Positions 35,923 through 44,577 of a stretch of DNA of 64,000 nucleotides are shown here, piece by piece. Every line of letters begins with the position of its first letter. The stretch's first letter is position 1. Origin of the DNA: Mesorhizobium japonicum MAFF 303099 (GTDB lineage: Bacteria > Pseudomonadota > Alphaproteobacteria > Rhizobiales > Rhizobiaceae); contig NC_002678.2 of NCBI RefSeq assembly GCF_000009625.1, positions 5,922,001 through 5,986,000 on the forward strand, read 5' to 3'. The notes beneath the pieces are model-generated. The model was not told the origin of the DNA. It ran no database searches and saw nothing but the letters and a program-made list of their open reading frames with translations. The position numbers and the translations under genes were made by a program.

Positions 35923-36872
35923 GCCGGCGCTCCGGTTCTGGCGGTCGCGACGTAGGCCTCGACCGCGGCAAGCGAGGCGATGCCCTCCATCGGTCCCTTC
36001 CTGGTCACCGCCAGCGCGCCGCAGCCATTGGCGATGCGCAGCGCCTTTTCGGGTGCTGCCCCGCGCAGCCAGAAGGAGACGAAGGCCGCCGCAAAGCAGT
36101 CGCCGGCGCCGGTCGGATCGATTTCCTCGACGACGAAGCCAGGTGACGCGGTGCGTCCGGTCTTGTCGTAATGAACAGCGCCCTGCGCGCCTTTCTTGAT
36201 GACCACGGCGGAGATGCCGCGGTCCAGCATTTCGCGCACCGCGCTCTCCTCGTCGGTCGCCCTGGCGAAGATGAACAGTTCCGGCCCGCTCGGCAGGAAA
36301 ACGTCGGTCTTCGACAGCACGAAATGCAGTGCGTCGCGCAGGCCTGGAAGATCGAGCATCTCCTTGCGGATGTTGGGATCAAAGGACACCGTGCCGCCGC
36401 GCGCCTTGACCGTCTCGATCCCTTTGCGCGCGACCTCGATCACCTCTGGCGAGAACAGCGAAGTGCCCATGACGTGAAAATGGTCGGCCCCGGCGAGCAG
36501 CGCGCGCGCTTCGGCGCCGATCTCGATCAGGCCGGCGGCACTGTGTTTGATGTTGTAGACGAAATGCCGGCTGCCATCGGTCTCATAGGTCACGAAAGCT
36601 GTGCCCGTGGCGGCACCCCGGTGAACCTTGATGGCCGAGATGTCGGCCCCGTCGGCGCGCAGGCGCTCGATGTTCAAATGGCCGAAATCATCGTCACCGA
36701 CGGCCGCGATCAGGCCAGCCGGCTGGCCGAGCCGTGCCGCCTGGTCGATGAAGATCGCCGGCGCGCCTGATGGAAAAGGGCCGACCAGCGGGCCGGGGGC
36801 AAGGAAACTCTGGCCGATCCGCTCGGCCATGATCTCGACCAGGATCTCGCCGGCACAAACCAGTTTCTTCAT
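35919..36872 (-). CDS. PfkB-family sugar kinase, probable tagatose kinase
   Basis: Ribokinase-family kinase of 317 residues from the ATG at 36872 (MKKLVCAGEILVEIMAE). Signature 1 is in the GDDDFGHLNIERLRADGADI region, and the C-terminal signature 2, DPTGAGDCFAAAFVSFWLRG, holds the catalytic aspartate and anion hole. It is coupled to the GatZ-like gene, which suggests the pair tagatose to tagatose-6-phosphate to fructose-6-phosphate. It is divergent from the LacI regulator; three operator-like sequences lie in the 260-base gap. Specificity is inferred from context. Confidence 0.87.
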   Translation of the reverse strand: MKKLVCAGEILVEIMAERIGQSFLAPGPLVGPFPSGAPAIFIDQAARLGQPAGLIAAVGDDDFGHLNIERLRADGADISAIKVHRGAATGTAFVTYETDGSRHFVYNIKHSAAGLIEIGAEARALLAGADHFHVMGTSLFSPEVIEVARKGIETVKARGGTVSFDPNIRKEMLDLPGLRDALHFVLSKTDVFLPSGPELFIFARATDEESAVREMLDRGISAVVIKKGAQGAVHYDKTGRTASPGFVVEEIDPTGAGDCFAAAFVSFWLRGAAPEKALRIANGCGALAVTRKGPMEGIASLAAVEAYVATARTGAPA

Positions 36873-36978
36873 GTCCTCACCATTGCCGGATGATTGGCGG
36901 TCGGTTGCCGAGCGCCTTTCGTCATGTCCGTGCGGGTTCAAAACCTAAGTCGCAGCTTTTGGAGCGTCAATAAATAAT

Positions 36979-36991
36979 TTGACGCGCGCAA
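36979..36991. promoter_or_regulatory. LacI-type half-palindrome shared with 40372-40385
   Basis: The sequence TTGACGCGCGCAA contains the core TTGACGCGCG, which recurs in front of the Gfo/Idh gene at 40372. ACGCGCGT-centred palindromes are typical for LacI-family proteins. It lies in the kinase-LacI divergent region. Confidence 0.5.
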
Positions 36992-36994
36992 CTC

Positions 36995-37020
36995 TTTTGC
37001 GTTGTACTGGAAACGCAAAA
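36995..37020. promoter_or_regulatory. Candidate LacI operator, long inverted repeat
   Basis: Nine-base arms TTTTGCGTT and AACGCAAAA are separated by 8 bases, between the divergent kinase and LacI genes. Perfect arm symmetry and position make it a strong operator candidate. A second inverted repeat, TTGAC...GTCAA, follows at 37023-37044. Confidence 0.6.
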
Positions 37021-37132
37021 ATTTGACTGAACAAATTCGGTCAAGCAATGCTGCCTCGCGGCAACGGCCGCAAGACTGATTCTGGCCCGACCCGGAAGGT
37101 TGACGGGCGCGAGCAAGGGGCTGGACATATCG

Positions 37133-38167
37133 ATGGCGGAGAAGACCCACCGCACGATGGATGATTTCGCCAGGGCGTCAGGCGTATCGCGACCGACCCT
37201 GTCGAAGTATTTCGATGATCCGGCCAGTGTTAAGCCGGCGACGCGGGCGCGCATCGAGGCGGCGCTGCGATCCTCGGACTATCAGCCGAACGTTTTCGCG
37301 CGCAATCTCAACCGCAAGCGCACCCGCAATGTCGGCATCGTCGTGCCGGCGCTCACCGATCCGTTCTATGCCGAAATGGTCAGCCGCATCGAACTGCGCT
37401 GCCGCGACGAAGGTTTCTGGCCGATCGTCATCTCCTCGCACGGGTCGCCGAAACTGGAGGCGGAATCGGTCAGGACGTTGATGTCGCTGAAGGTCGCCGG
37501 CGCCATCGTCGCTCCGCTGGGGTTGGTCTCCGAACCCGGCGTCTTCGAGCGAATGAGCGAGGACATTCCGATCGTCTATTTCGACACCTATATCGAAGGC
37601 GACACGCCTTTCGTCGGCAACGACAATCACCAGAGCACGTCGACCATCGTCGACTATCTCTGCCGGTCCGGCGAGCCGCCGGTCTACGTCGACATTCCGC
37701 ACGTCAACCACAATTCCGGCGAGCGCCTGCAGAGCTATATCGACACGATGCGGGCTACCGGTCTGGAACCCGTCGTGCTCAAGGCGGCGGGCGACTACAG
37801 CTGGGATTTCGAGCGCATCGGCCATGAATGGATGGACAGGACGCTCGAGACGGGCGGCCTGCCGGCGCGCACGCTGCTGTGTGCCAATGACCGTCTCGCC
37901 TTCGGCGTTATGGCGGCGGCCTTTTCGCGTGGGCTGAAGATCGGCCGCCGGGCCGATTGCGATTTCCGGGTCGCTGCCCACGATGATCATCCGCTGAGCC
38001 GCTACACCTGTCCGGCGCTGACCACCATGGCGCAGGATTTCGCCGCCATGGCCGGCCGCAGCGTCGAGATCCTGCTGGCCTTGCTGGATGAGGCCGATCC
38101 ACCCGGCCAGGGTCTGGTGCGCAACGTCAAGCTCGGCGCGACGCTGGTGATGCGTCAGTCTGCCTGA
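37133..38167 (+). CDS. LacI-family transcriptional regulator
   Basis: Repressor of 344 residues from the ATG at 37133, behind AAGGGG (an in-frame TTG at 37100 is less likely). The HTH is TMDDFARASGVSRPTLSKYF with hinge ARNLNRKRTRNVGIVVPALTDPFYAEM. The C-terminal ribose-binding-protein-like domain ends in LGATLVMRQSA. It is divergent from the kinase/GatZ operon and overlaps the 3' end of the opposing hydrolase gene by 13 bases. Shared TTGACGCGCG sequences suggest it also controls the Gfo/Idh-hydrolase unit. Effector probably a sugar or polyol. Confidence 0.9.
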   Translation: MAEKTHRTMDDFARASGVSRPTLSKYFDDPASVKPATRARIEAALRSSDYQPNVFARNLNRKRTRNVGIVVPALTDPFYAEMVSRIELRCRDEGFWPIVISSHGSPKLEAESVRTLMSLKVAGAIVAPLGLVSEPGVFERMSEDIPIVYFDTYIEGDTPFVGNDNHQSTSTIVDYLCRSGEPPVYVDIPHVNHNSGERLQSYIDTMRATGLEPVVLKAAGDYSWDFERIGHEWMDRTLETGGLPARTLLCANDRLAFGVMAAAFSRGLKIGRRADCDFRVAAHDDHPLSRYTCPALTTMAQDFAAMAGRSVEILLALLDEADPPGQGLVRNVKLGATLVMRQSA

Positions 38168-39120
38168 ACACGCGTCTGCAATTGCAGCCAGGCCGCTGCC
38201 TCGCTCACCGCTTGCCGCGCCGCCAGTATATGGCGGCCCATCGAGACGAAGCCGTGGATTTGACCCGGCCAGGGCCGCAGGACCAGCGGCACGCCTGCGA
38301 CCCGCAGACGCTCGGCATAGGCCGTGCCTTCGTCGGCAAGAATATCATGGCCGGCGATCACGACGAATGCAGGTGCCGCGCCAGCAAGACTTGATGCCAG
38401 CAGCGGCGAGACGCGCCAGTCCGTGATGTCGTTCGGCGTCCGCACATAGTGGTCGCGGAACCAGGCCATGGTGGCGGCGGTGAGCCCGAAGCCGTCGCCG
38501 AAACGCCGATAGCTGTCCGCCGTCTGGCGGGCATCGGTGTTGGGATAGATCAGGACCTGCGCGGCAAGCCGGGGTACCAGCCTGTCACGGGCGAGCAATG
38601 CGAGGACGGCGGCAAGGTTGCCGCCGGCGCTGTCGCCGGCGACGCTGATGCGGGCGGGGTCGATGCCCAGTTCGCCGGCATTCTCAGCCATGAAGCGGAG
38701 CGCTGCCGTGCAATCCTCGAGCCCGGCGGGAAATTTATGCTCCGGCGCCAGTCGATAATCGGGGTAGACCACGACGGCGTTGCTCAGATTGGCCAGCCAT
38801 CGGCAGATCTCGTCATGCGAGGAGAGATTGCCGATGACCCAGCCGCCGCCATGCAGATAGAGCACGGCGCGCGCCCCGGCCCGCGGCGCGCCGATGCCGC
38901 GATGGACGCGGATTTTGACCGGGCCGTTCGGCCCATCGGTCTGGCGTTCTTGGCTCGCGGCGACGGGTTCATGTTCGCCCTGTTGTGTCGGGAAAGAGGC
39001 GTTGTAGGCGGCTCTCGCCGCCGCAACGCTCCCCTTTTCGAACGGCTCACCGCCGGCCACCCGGCCGATTACAAGGGCGCGCAAGGCATCAGGGTCGAGC
39101 GTCATCGCCATCTCCATCAT
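38155..39120 (-). CDS. Alpha/beta hydrolase, hormone-sensitive-lipase-like esterase
   Basis: Esterase of up to 321 residues. The oxyanion-hole motif is YLHGGGWVIG, the nucleophile elbow GDSAGGN, the acid in GHDILADEG and the catalytic histidine in GQIHGF, all as in the HSL (family IV) esterases. The start is uncertain: GGAG six bases before the ATG at 39105 favours MTLDPDALRAL over the first ATG at 39120. It follows the Gfo/Idh gene by 8 bases on the same strand. It may release acyl groups from, or cleave a lactone of, the sugar handled by this locus; the substrate is unknown. Confidence 0.85.
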   Translation of the reverse strand: MMEMAMTLDPDALRALVIGRVAGGEPFEKGSVAAARAAYNASFPTQQGEHEPVAASQERQTDGPNGPVKIRVHRGIGAPRAGARAVLYLHGGGWVIGNLSSHDEICRWLANLSNAVVVYPDYRLAPEHKFPAGLEDCTAALRFMAENAGELGIDPARISVAGDSAGGNLAAVLALLARDRLVPRLAAQVLIYPNTDARQTADSYRRFGDGFGLTAATMAWFRDHYVRTPNDITDWRVSPLLASSLAGAAPAFVVIAGHDILADEGTAYAERLRVAGVPLVLRPWPGQIHGFVSMGRHILAARQAVSEAAAWLQLQTRVQAD

Positions 39121-39128
39121 GGCCGCAC

Positions 39129-40277
39129 TTAGGCGAGTAAACTGTTTGCCTCGTCCTCGGTCAACAGCGCCGGCTGGACGACATCGCCGGCAATGGCGAC
39201 GGCACTTTTGGTTTCGCCGGAATGCAGAATCGCCTCCATGATTTCCAGCACATGCAGCGCCAGATTGCCGGAGGCGCGGGGCACGGCACCTGTCTTCAGC
39301 GAGCGCACCAGATCGGCGACGCCGAGCATGCGGTAGTTGGCGCGGTCAGGTGCGGCGTAGGGCCAGTTGCGGGCGCCGTAGAGCTCGCCTTCGCCGGCGA
39401 AATCCTTCCAGTCCGCGCCGCGTTCGGACAGCGAGACAGTGCCGCCGAACGTGTCGGGATCGGGCAGGCGCAGCGAGCCCTCCGTGCCATGCAATTCGAT
39501 CGGATGGTTGGAATGCTTGAAGACGTCCCATGAGGCGCCGAAAGTAACGGTGGCGCCAGAGCGGAATTCGAGCAGGGACAGCACATTGGTCGGCGTGCCG
39601 ACCTTGAATGTCGTGTTCTTGAACGGCCCTTCGGCAGTGATCAGACGTTCCTCCTGGCCGCGTGTCGCCATCGCCATGACGCGCGCGACCGGGCCGAGCA
39701 GATTGACCAGCATAGTCAGGTAATAGGGACCCATGTCGAACACCGGGCCGCCGCCTGGCTGGTAGTAGAATTGCGGGTTGGGGTGCCAGTGCTCCATGCC
39801 ACGGCCCATCATGAAGGCCGTGCCGGTGACCGGGCGGCCGATGGCGCCCTCATCCATCAGGCGGCGCGCCCGGCGCCCGGCGGCGCCGAGGAACGTGTCG
39901 GGCGCCGAGCCGAGCAGCACGCCGCGCTTGGCCGCCTCCGCCACCAGCCGTCGCCCGTCGCCGGCCGACGTTGCCAGCGGCTTTTCGGTGAAGACGTGTT
40001 TTCCGGCCGAAAGGGCTGACAACGAAATATCGAAATGCGCCGCCGGAATGGTCAGGTTGAGGACGAGATCGATCTCGGGGTCGGAAAGCAGCGCATCGAC
40101 GCCAAGCGCCTGGATGCCATATTCCTTCGCCCGCAACGCCGCCATGTCGGCGGAGATATCGGCGCAGGCGCGCAGTTCGATACCACCGAAGAGGGCTGCA
40201 TTGCGCAGGTAGGTCATTGAGATGTTGCCACACCCGATGACGCCAATTGCGAGCTTCGCCTCTGATTTTGCCTGCAT
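39129..40277 (-). CDS. Gfo/Idh/MocA-family sugar oxidoreductase
   Basis: NAD(P)-dependent sugar dehydrogenase of 382 residues. The N-terminal Rossmann motif is GVIGCGNIS, the family FTEKPLA segment carries the conserved lysine, and the C-terminal alpha/beta domain includes GGPVFDMGPYYLTMLVNLLG with the putative catalytic Asp. It is the first gene of a short leftward unit with the esterase. A TTGACGCGCGTAAA operator-like sequence lies about 95 bases upstream, in the gap shared with the truncated permease fragment. Substrates of this family include inositols and 3-keto sugars; this one is not identified. Confidence 0.88.
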   Translation of the reverse strand: MQAKSEAKLAIGVIGCGNISMTYLRNAALFGGIELRACADISADMAALRAKEYGIQALGVDALLSDPEIDLVLNLTIPAAHFDISLSALSAGKHVFTEKPLATSAGDGRRLVAEAAKRGVLLGSAPDTFLGAAGRRARRLMDEGAIGRPVTGTAFMMGRGMEHWHPNPQFYYQPGGGPVFDMGPYYLTMLVNLLGPVARVMAMATRGQEERLITAEGPFKNTTFKVGTPTNVLSLLEFRSGATVTFGASWDVFKHSNHPIELHGTEGSLRLPDPDTFGGTVSLSERGADWKDFAGEGELYGARNWPYAAPDRANYRMLGVADLVRSLKTGAVPRASGNLALHVLEIMEAILHSGETKSAVAIAGDVVQPALLTEDEANSLLA

Positions 40278-40371
40278 TTCTGATCGGTCCTCCCAATAGG
40301 GTCATGCTCTGCTTGATCCGCCGCGCCGGCAACGGATCGTGGTGGAAGAGCGCTATACAACATTTTAAATC

Positions 40372-40385
40372 TTGACGCGCGTAAA
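40372..40385. promoter_or_regulatory. LacI-type operator candidate near Gfo/Idh gene
   Basis: TTGACGCGCGTAAA is nearly palindromic around ACGCGCGT and shares ten bases with the site at 36979 beside the LacI gene. It lies between the Gfo/Idh gene and the rightward fragment at 40451. Coregulation by the LacI protein is inferred. Confidence 0.55.
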
Positions 40386-40450
40386 ATTTTTATAGACCAT
40401 GCGACAATGCTGGCGCAATATCGGGAGGCTACCAGCCCTGGGAGGAGAAA

Positions 40451-40521
40451 ATGACAGACATCAACGGCCGACCGCCGATGCGAATCCCGTGGGTCATGCG
40501 CGCATTGGATATTTCCGTCGC
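40451..40521 (+). pseudogene. 5' fragment of a truncated gene, probably the missing start of the MalG-type permease
   Basis: A textbook ribosome-binding site (GGGAGGAG) stands 4 bases before an ATG that opens a short frame starting MTDINGRPPM and ending ALDISVA, after which it loses sense and runs antisense into the DeoR 3' end. It has a basic N-terminus leading to a hydrophobic stretch, as at the start of MalG permeases. It shares CCGTCGC (40515-40521) with the break in the truncated permease (34602-34596, minus strand) in the same codon phase. Identification as that gene's 5' end is inference. Confidence 0.55.
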
Positions 40522-40541
40522 GGCCAGGAACCGCGACAGGG

Positions 40542-41303
40542 TCAGGCATAGATCACCTTGGCCCCGGTCCTATCGAGTTGGCTGCGTATCGGGCCGGATA
40601 GGCCATCGTCGGTGATCACAACATCGACGCTCGACAGCGAAAATGCCTTGGAGGTCCCGCTGACGCCCCATTTGCTCGAATCCGCAAGAAGGACAACGCG
40701 GCGGGCCATGCGCACGAGGTTTCGTTTCGTTCGCGCCATGTCTTCGTTCACGTCGACCACATCCAGTGACGAGTCAATCGCATGCGCTCCAACAAAGACC
40801 TGATGCGCTACCAAGCCGCCGAGAGCCGTGTCGGCATCGGTGATCAGCGTGCTCACCGTGTCCGGATAGACCCGGCCGCCGATCATGTGAACGTCGAGCC
40901 CGGGCCGATGCATCAGATGCTGAACGATATTCATCGCCGTGGCCGCTACCACGACATTGCTGAGCGGCGGTAACAGCATGGCAACCTGCATCAATGTCGA
41001 GCCGCCGTCGAAGATGACCGATTGGTTGTCCTCGAACAGTTCCACCGCTGCCCGGGCGATGCGTTTCTTTGCATCGAGGTTCGTTTGCATCCGCCGGGCG
41101 AAAGCGGCCGTGGTCGAATCCGTGGTCCGGGTCACCGCCCCTCCACGCGTCTTGGTCAGCAGTCCCTTGCGGTCCAGTATCTCGAGGTCGGATCGCACCG
41201 TGACTTCCGACACGCCAAAATTGTCTGACAGGTCCTTGATGCGAACCTGTCCGCTTCGTTGCACTTCACCCAGGATCGATTGGCGTCTCTGCTCTGACAA
41301 CAT
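40542..41303 (-). CDS. DeoR-family transcriptional regulator
   Basis: Repressor of 253 residues from the ATG at 41303. The N-terminal HTH (MLSEQRRQSILGEVQRSG, then DLSDNFGVSEVTVRSDLEIL) is followed by the DeoR sensor domain with the phosphosugar-binding IFDGGSTLMQVA and VFVGAHAIDSSLDV elements. The longer in-frame start at 41420 would overlap the operator region. It is divergent from the aldolase-kinase-ABC block at 41466-47704, and triple TTTCGAAA elements lie between them. It probably responds to a phosphorylated sugar made by the adjacent kinase. Confidence 0.9.
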   Translation of the reverse strand: MLSEQRRQSILGEVQRSGQVRIKDLSDNFGVSEVTVRSDLEILDRKGLLTKTRGGAVTRTTDSTTAAFARRMQTNLDAKKRIARAAVELFEDNQSVIFDGGSTLMQVAMLLPPLSNVVVAATAMNIVQHLMHRPGLDVHMIGGRVYPDTVSTLITDADTALGGLVAHQVFVGAHAIDSSLDVVDVNEDMARTKRNLVRMARRVVLLADSSKWGVSGTSKAFSLSSVDVVITDDGLSGPIRSQLDRTGAKVIYA

Positions 41304-41372
41304 TGCCCTGTCCTTGCCTCCATGCGCCAGGCGATCGCCCTGGCCTCGGGTCACTCTACCAAAAATATGCGA

Positions 41373-41416
41373 ATTCGAAAGGTTTCGAAAGATTGCATTT
41401 AACCTTTCTTTCGAAA
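41373..41416. promoter_or_regulatory. Candidate DeoR operator array
   Basis: Three near-identical elements, ATTCGAAA (41373-41380), TTTCGAAA (41383-41390) and TTTCGAAA (41409-41416), lie in the divergent promoter region. The first two are one helical turn apart, and the third is 26 bases from the second. Repeated TTCGAAA-type boxes are typical for DeoR/GlpR-class repressors. Confidence 0.65.
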
Positions 41417-41465
41417 ACACTATGTCCAGGATTTTGAAGTCAATCGATTGGAGAGTTTTGGACTC

Positions 41466-42266
41466 ATGAGCCTCGGAACCAAGGTGCGCCTGGCGCGCCT
41501 CTTCTCACATCCATCGGGAAATCTGTTTGGCGGCGCGGTCGACCACTTTGTCGGCTATGGCGACGTGCGCAAAGGCGGTCTTGCCGACCTGCCGGGCGCG
41601 CTTGCACGCGTCATGGCCGGCAAACCCGACTATGTCAGCATCCAGCCTGGCACCGCGCGCCATCTGTGGCCGCAATATGCGGGCAAGGCTTCCCTGGTGA
41701 TCCAGGCCGGCTGCTTCACCCCGGACGATCGCATCAGCGAACTGATTGCAACGCCCGAGGATGCGGTGCGCGCTGGCGCCGATGCGTTGGCGGTGGCCAT
41801 TCCGGTGCGCGGCGCGACCGAGGGCAAATACATTCGCTGGCTGACCGATTCGGTGAATGCCGCGGCCCGCTACGGCATGCCGGTGGTGGCGCATATCTAC
41901 CCTCGCGATTTTACCGACGGAGCAAAAATCGTCTTCACCCCCGACGAGATCGCCTATGCGGCGCGCATCGGCTACGAGTCCGGCGTCGATGTGATCAAGA
42001 TCGGTTACACGGGCGATTTCGAGTCGTTCCGAGAGACCGTTCGGACCTGCCCGGTGCCGGTTGTGATCGCCGGTGGTCCGAAGACCGACACGCTGCTTGG
42101 CGCCCTTCAGCAGACGGCGGACGCCATCCGTGCCGGCGCGCGCGGCGCCGTGGTGGGCCGTAATCTCTGGGGGCATGGCGATCCTCAGAAGGCAGCGCTT
42201 GCCTTTCGGGGCGTCATCCACGACGGCCTTTCGGCGCAAGACGCCCTGGCGAAAGCGGGGGCCTGA
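41466..42266 (+). CDS. Class I aldolase, FbaB/LsrF (DeoC-like) family
   Basis: TIM-barrel Schiff-base aldolase of 266 residues (ATG at 41466; an in-frame TTG at 41448 is unlikely). The probable Schiff-base lysine is in GVDVIKIGYTGDFESF, phosphate-binding motifs are VVIAGGPKTD and GRNLWGHGDP, and the aspartate region is LFSHPSGNLFGGAVDH. Family members cleave fructose-1,6-bisphosphate-type or AI-2-derived phospho-sugars. It is the first gene of the DeoR-controlled block and is followed after 3 bases by the PfkB kinase, so kinase product and aldolase substrate are likely linked. Exact sugar unknown. Confidence 0.82.
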   Translation: MSLGTKVRLARLFSHPSGNLFGGAVDHFVGYGDVRKGGLADLPGALARVMAGKPDYVSIQPGTARHLWPQYAGKASLVIQAGCFTPDDRISELIATPEDAVRAGADALAVAIPVRGATEGKYIRWLTDSVNAAARYGMPVVAHIYPRDFTDGAKIVFTPDEIAYAARIGYESGVDVIKIGYTGDFESFRETVRTCPVPVVIAGGPKTDTLLGALQQTADAIRAGARGAVVGRNLWGHGDPQKAALAFRGVIHDGLSAQDALAKAGA

Positions 42267-42269
42267 GCG

Positions 42270-43220
42270 ATGCCCGCCGTCCCCTCGATCCTCGGCTTCG
42301 GCGCTATTGCGATCGACGACATCGTCTATGTCGATCAGCCGTTGTCGGCAGGCAAGGGGAGGGTTCGGCAAAGTGCCCGGGCTTTCGGGGGAAATGTCGC
42401 GACGGCCCTTGCCGCCGTCGCGCGGCTCGGCGGAAGCGCCGGGTTCGTCGGATGGCTGGGCACTGCCGCGGACGACCCGGTGCTGTGCGATCTCATTGAG
42501 AGCGGTGTTGAAACCGCATTCGCGCCGCGCCACGCCGACGCGCGCCCGGTGCGCTCACGTATCACGGTCGGCTCGGACGGGGAGCGGTTCATCGCATATG
42601 ACGACGACGCGATGCTGGGCACCACGCCGGATTTCTCAGACGACATCCTCAACAGAGCGGCCGTCCTGATCGTCGACAGTTACGCGATCCGGTCGATGGA
42701 TGTCGTGACTCGGGCTCGCGATCTCGGCCTTGCGATCCTCGGCGATATCGAATGGAGCGGTGGCCCAGCCACGGAGAGGCTGATCGGGCTCTGCGACCAC
42801 CTCATTCTTCCACTTGGTTTTGCGCGGACCGCTACGGGCTGCCGATTGCCCGCCGAGATGCTCGAAGCTTTGTGGTCGCCGTCGCGGTCCGCCGTGGTTC
42901 TGACCGATGGCGGCAGGGGCGTATATTATCGCGGGCGTGAAGAGACACGGCTCTGGCAACTTCCGCCGCACCGGGTTGCCGTCGTCGACTCGACCGGCGC
43001 CGGTGACTGCTTTCACGGCGCCTACGCACATGCATTGACGCGCGGCGCCGACACCGCAGGCCGGGTGGCATTCGCTGCCGCGGCGGCGGCCCTTTCGATA
43101 ACGGGGCGTGGCGGGCGCGAGGCGCTTCCGACCGAAGACCAGGTAACGGAACTGCTGGCATCGGCGAACGCGCCGTCGGCGGTCGAACTGAAATATGCGC
43201 AACTCGATACCGGAACATAG
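42270..43220 (+). CDS. PfkB-family carbohydrate kinase
   Basis: Ribokinase-fold kinase of 316 residues. The N-terminal IDDIVYVDQPLSAGKGRVRQ, glycine-rich GGNVATALAAVARLGGSAGFVG and signature 2 DSTGAGDCFHGAYAHAL (catalytic Asp and anion hole) are intact. It follows the class I aldolase gene by 3 bases and precedes the ABC ATPase by 89. I infer that it phosphorylates the sugar imported by the neighbouring CUT1 transporter or its degradation product before aldol cleavage. Confidence 0.86.
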   Translation: MPAVPSILGFGAIAIDDIVYVDQPLSAGKGRVRQSARAFGGNVATALAAVARLGGSAGFVGWLGTAADDPVLCDLIESGVETAFAPRHADARPVRSRITVGSDGERFIAYDDDAMLGTTPDFSDDILNRAAVLIVDSYAIRSMDVVTRARDLGLAILGDIEWSGGPATERLIGLCDHLILPLGFARTATGCRLPAEMLEALWSPSRSAVVLTDGGRGVYYRGREETRLWQLPPHRVAVVDSTGAGDCFHGAYAHALTRGADTAGRVAFAAAAAALSITGRGGREALPTEDQVTELLASANAPSAVELKYAQLDTGT

Positions 43221-43309
43221 CCTGCAACCATCCGAGGAAACATTTCACAGGCGAAAGGGCCAAGAAGAATAACAAAAAACCAGTGGCTTAGACTTGTGGA
43301 GGGAGGAAT

Positions 43310-44455
<1,146 letters not shown>

Positions 44456-44472
44456 AGAATTGTGGCAGAGCC

Positions 44473-44497
44473 CGCGGGCGAGGGCGAGGCGCCCGCG
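44473..44497 (+). promoter_or_regulatory. Intercistronic stem-loop before the binding-protein gene
   Basis: The arms CGCGGGCG (44473-44480) and CGCCCGCG (44490-44497) pair perfectly over 8 bases with a 9-base loop. It lies in the 122-base gap between the CUT1 ATPase and binding-protein genes, without a T-tract. It may attenuate read-through or set an mRNA end. Confidence 0.45.
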
Positions 44498-44577
44498 AAG
44501 TACGCGTAAGAAGACTTCTGAATGAAGCAGACGATCGGCTGCATTGTGCGGTCGATCCCAAAGAAGGAGGAGAAAAA

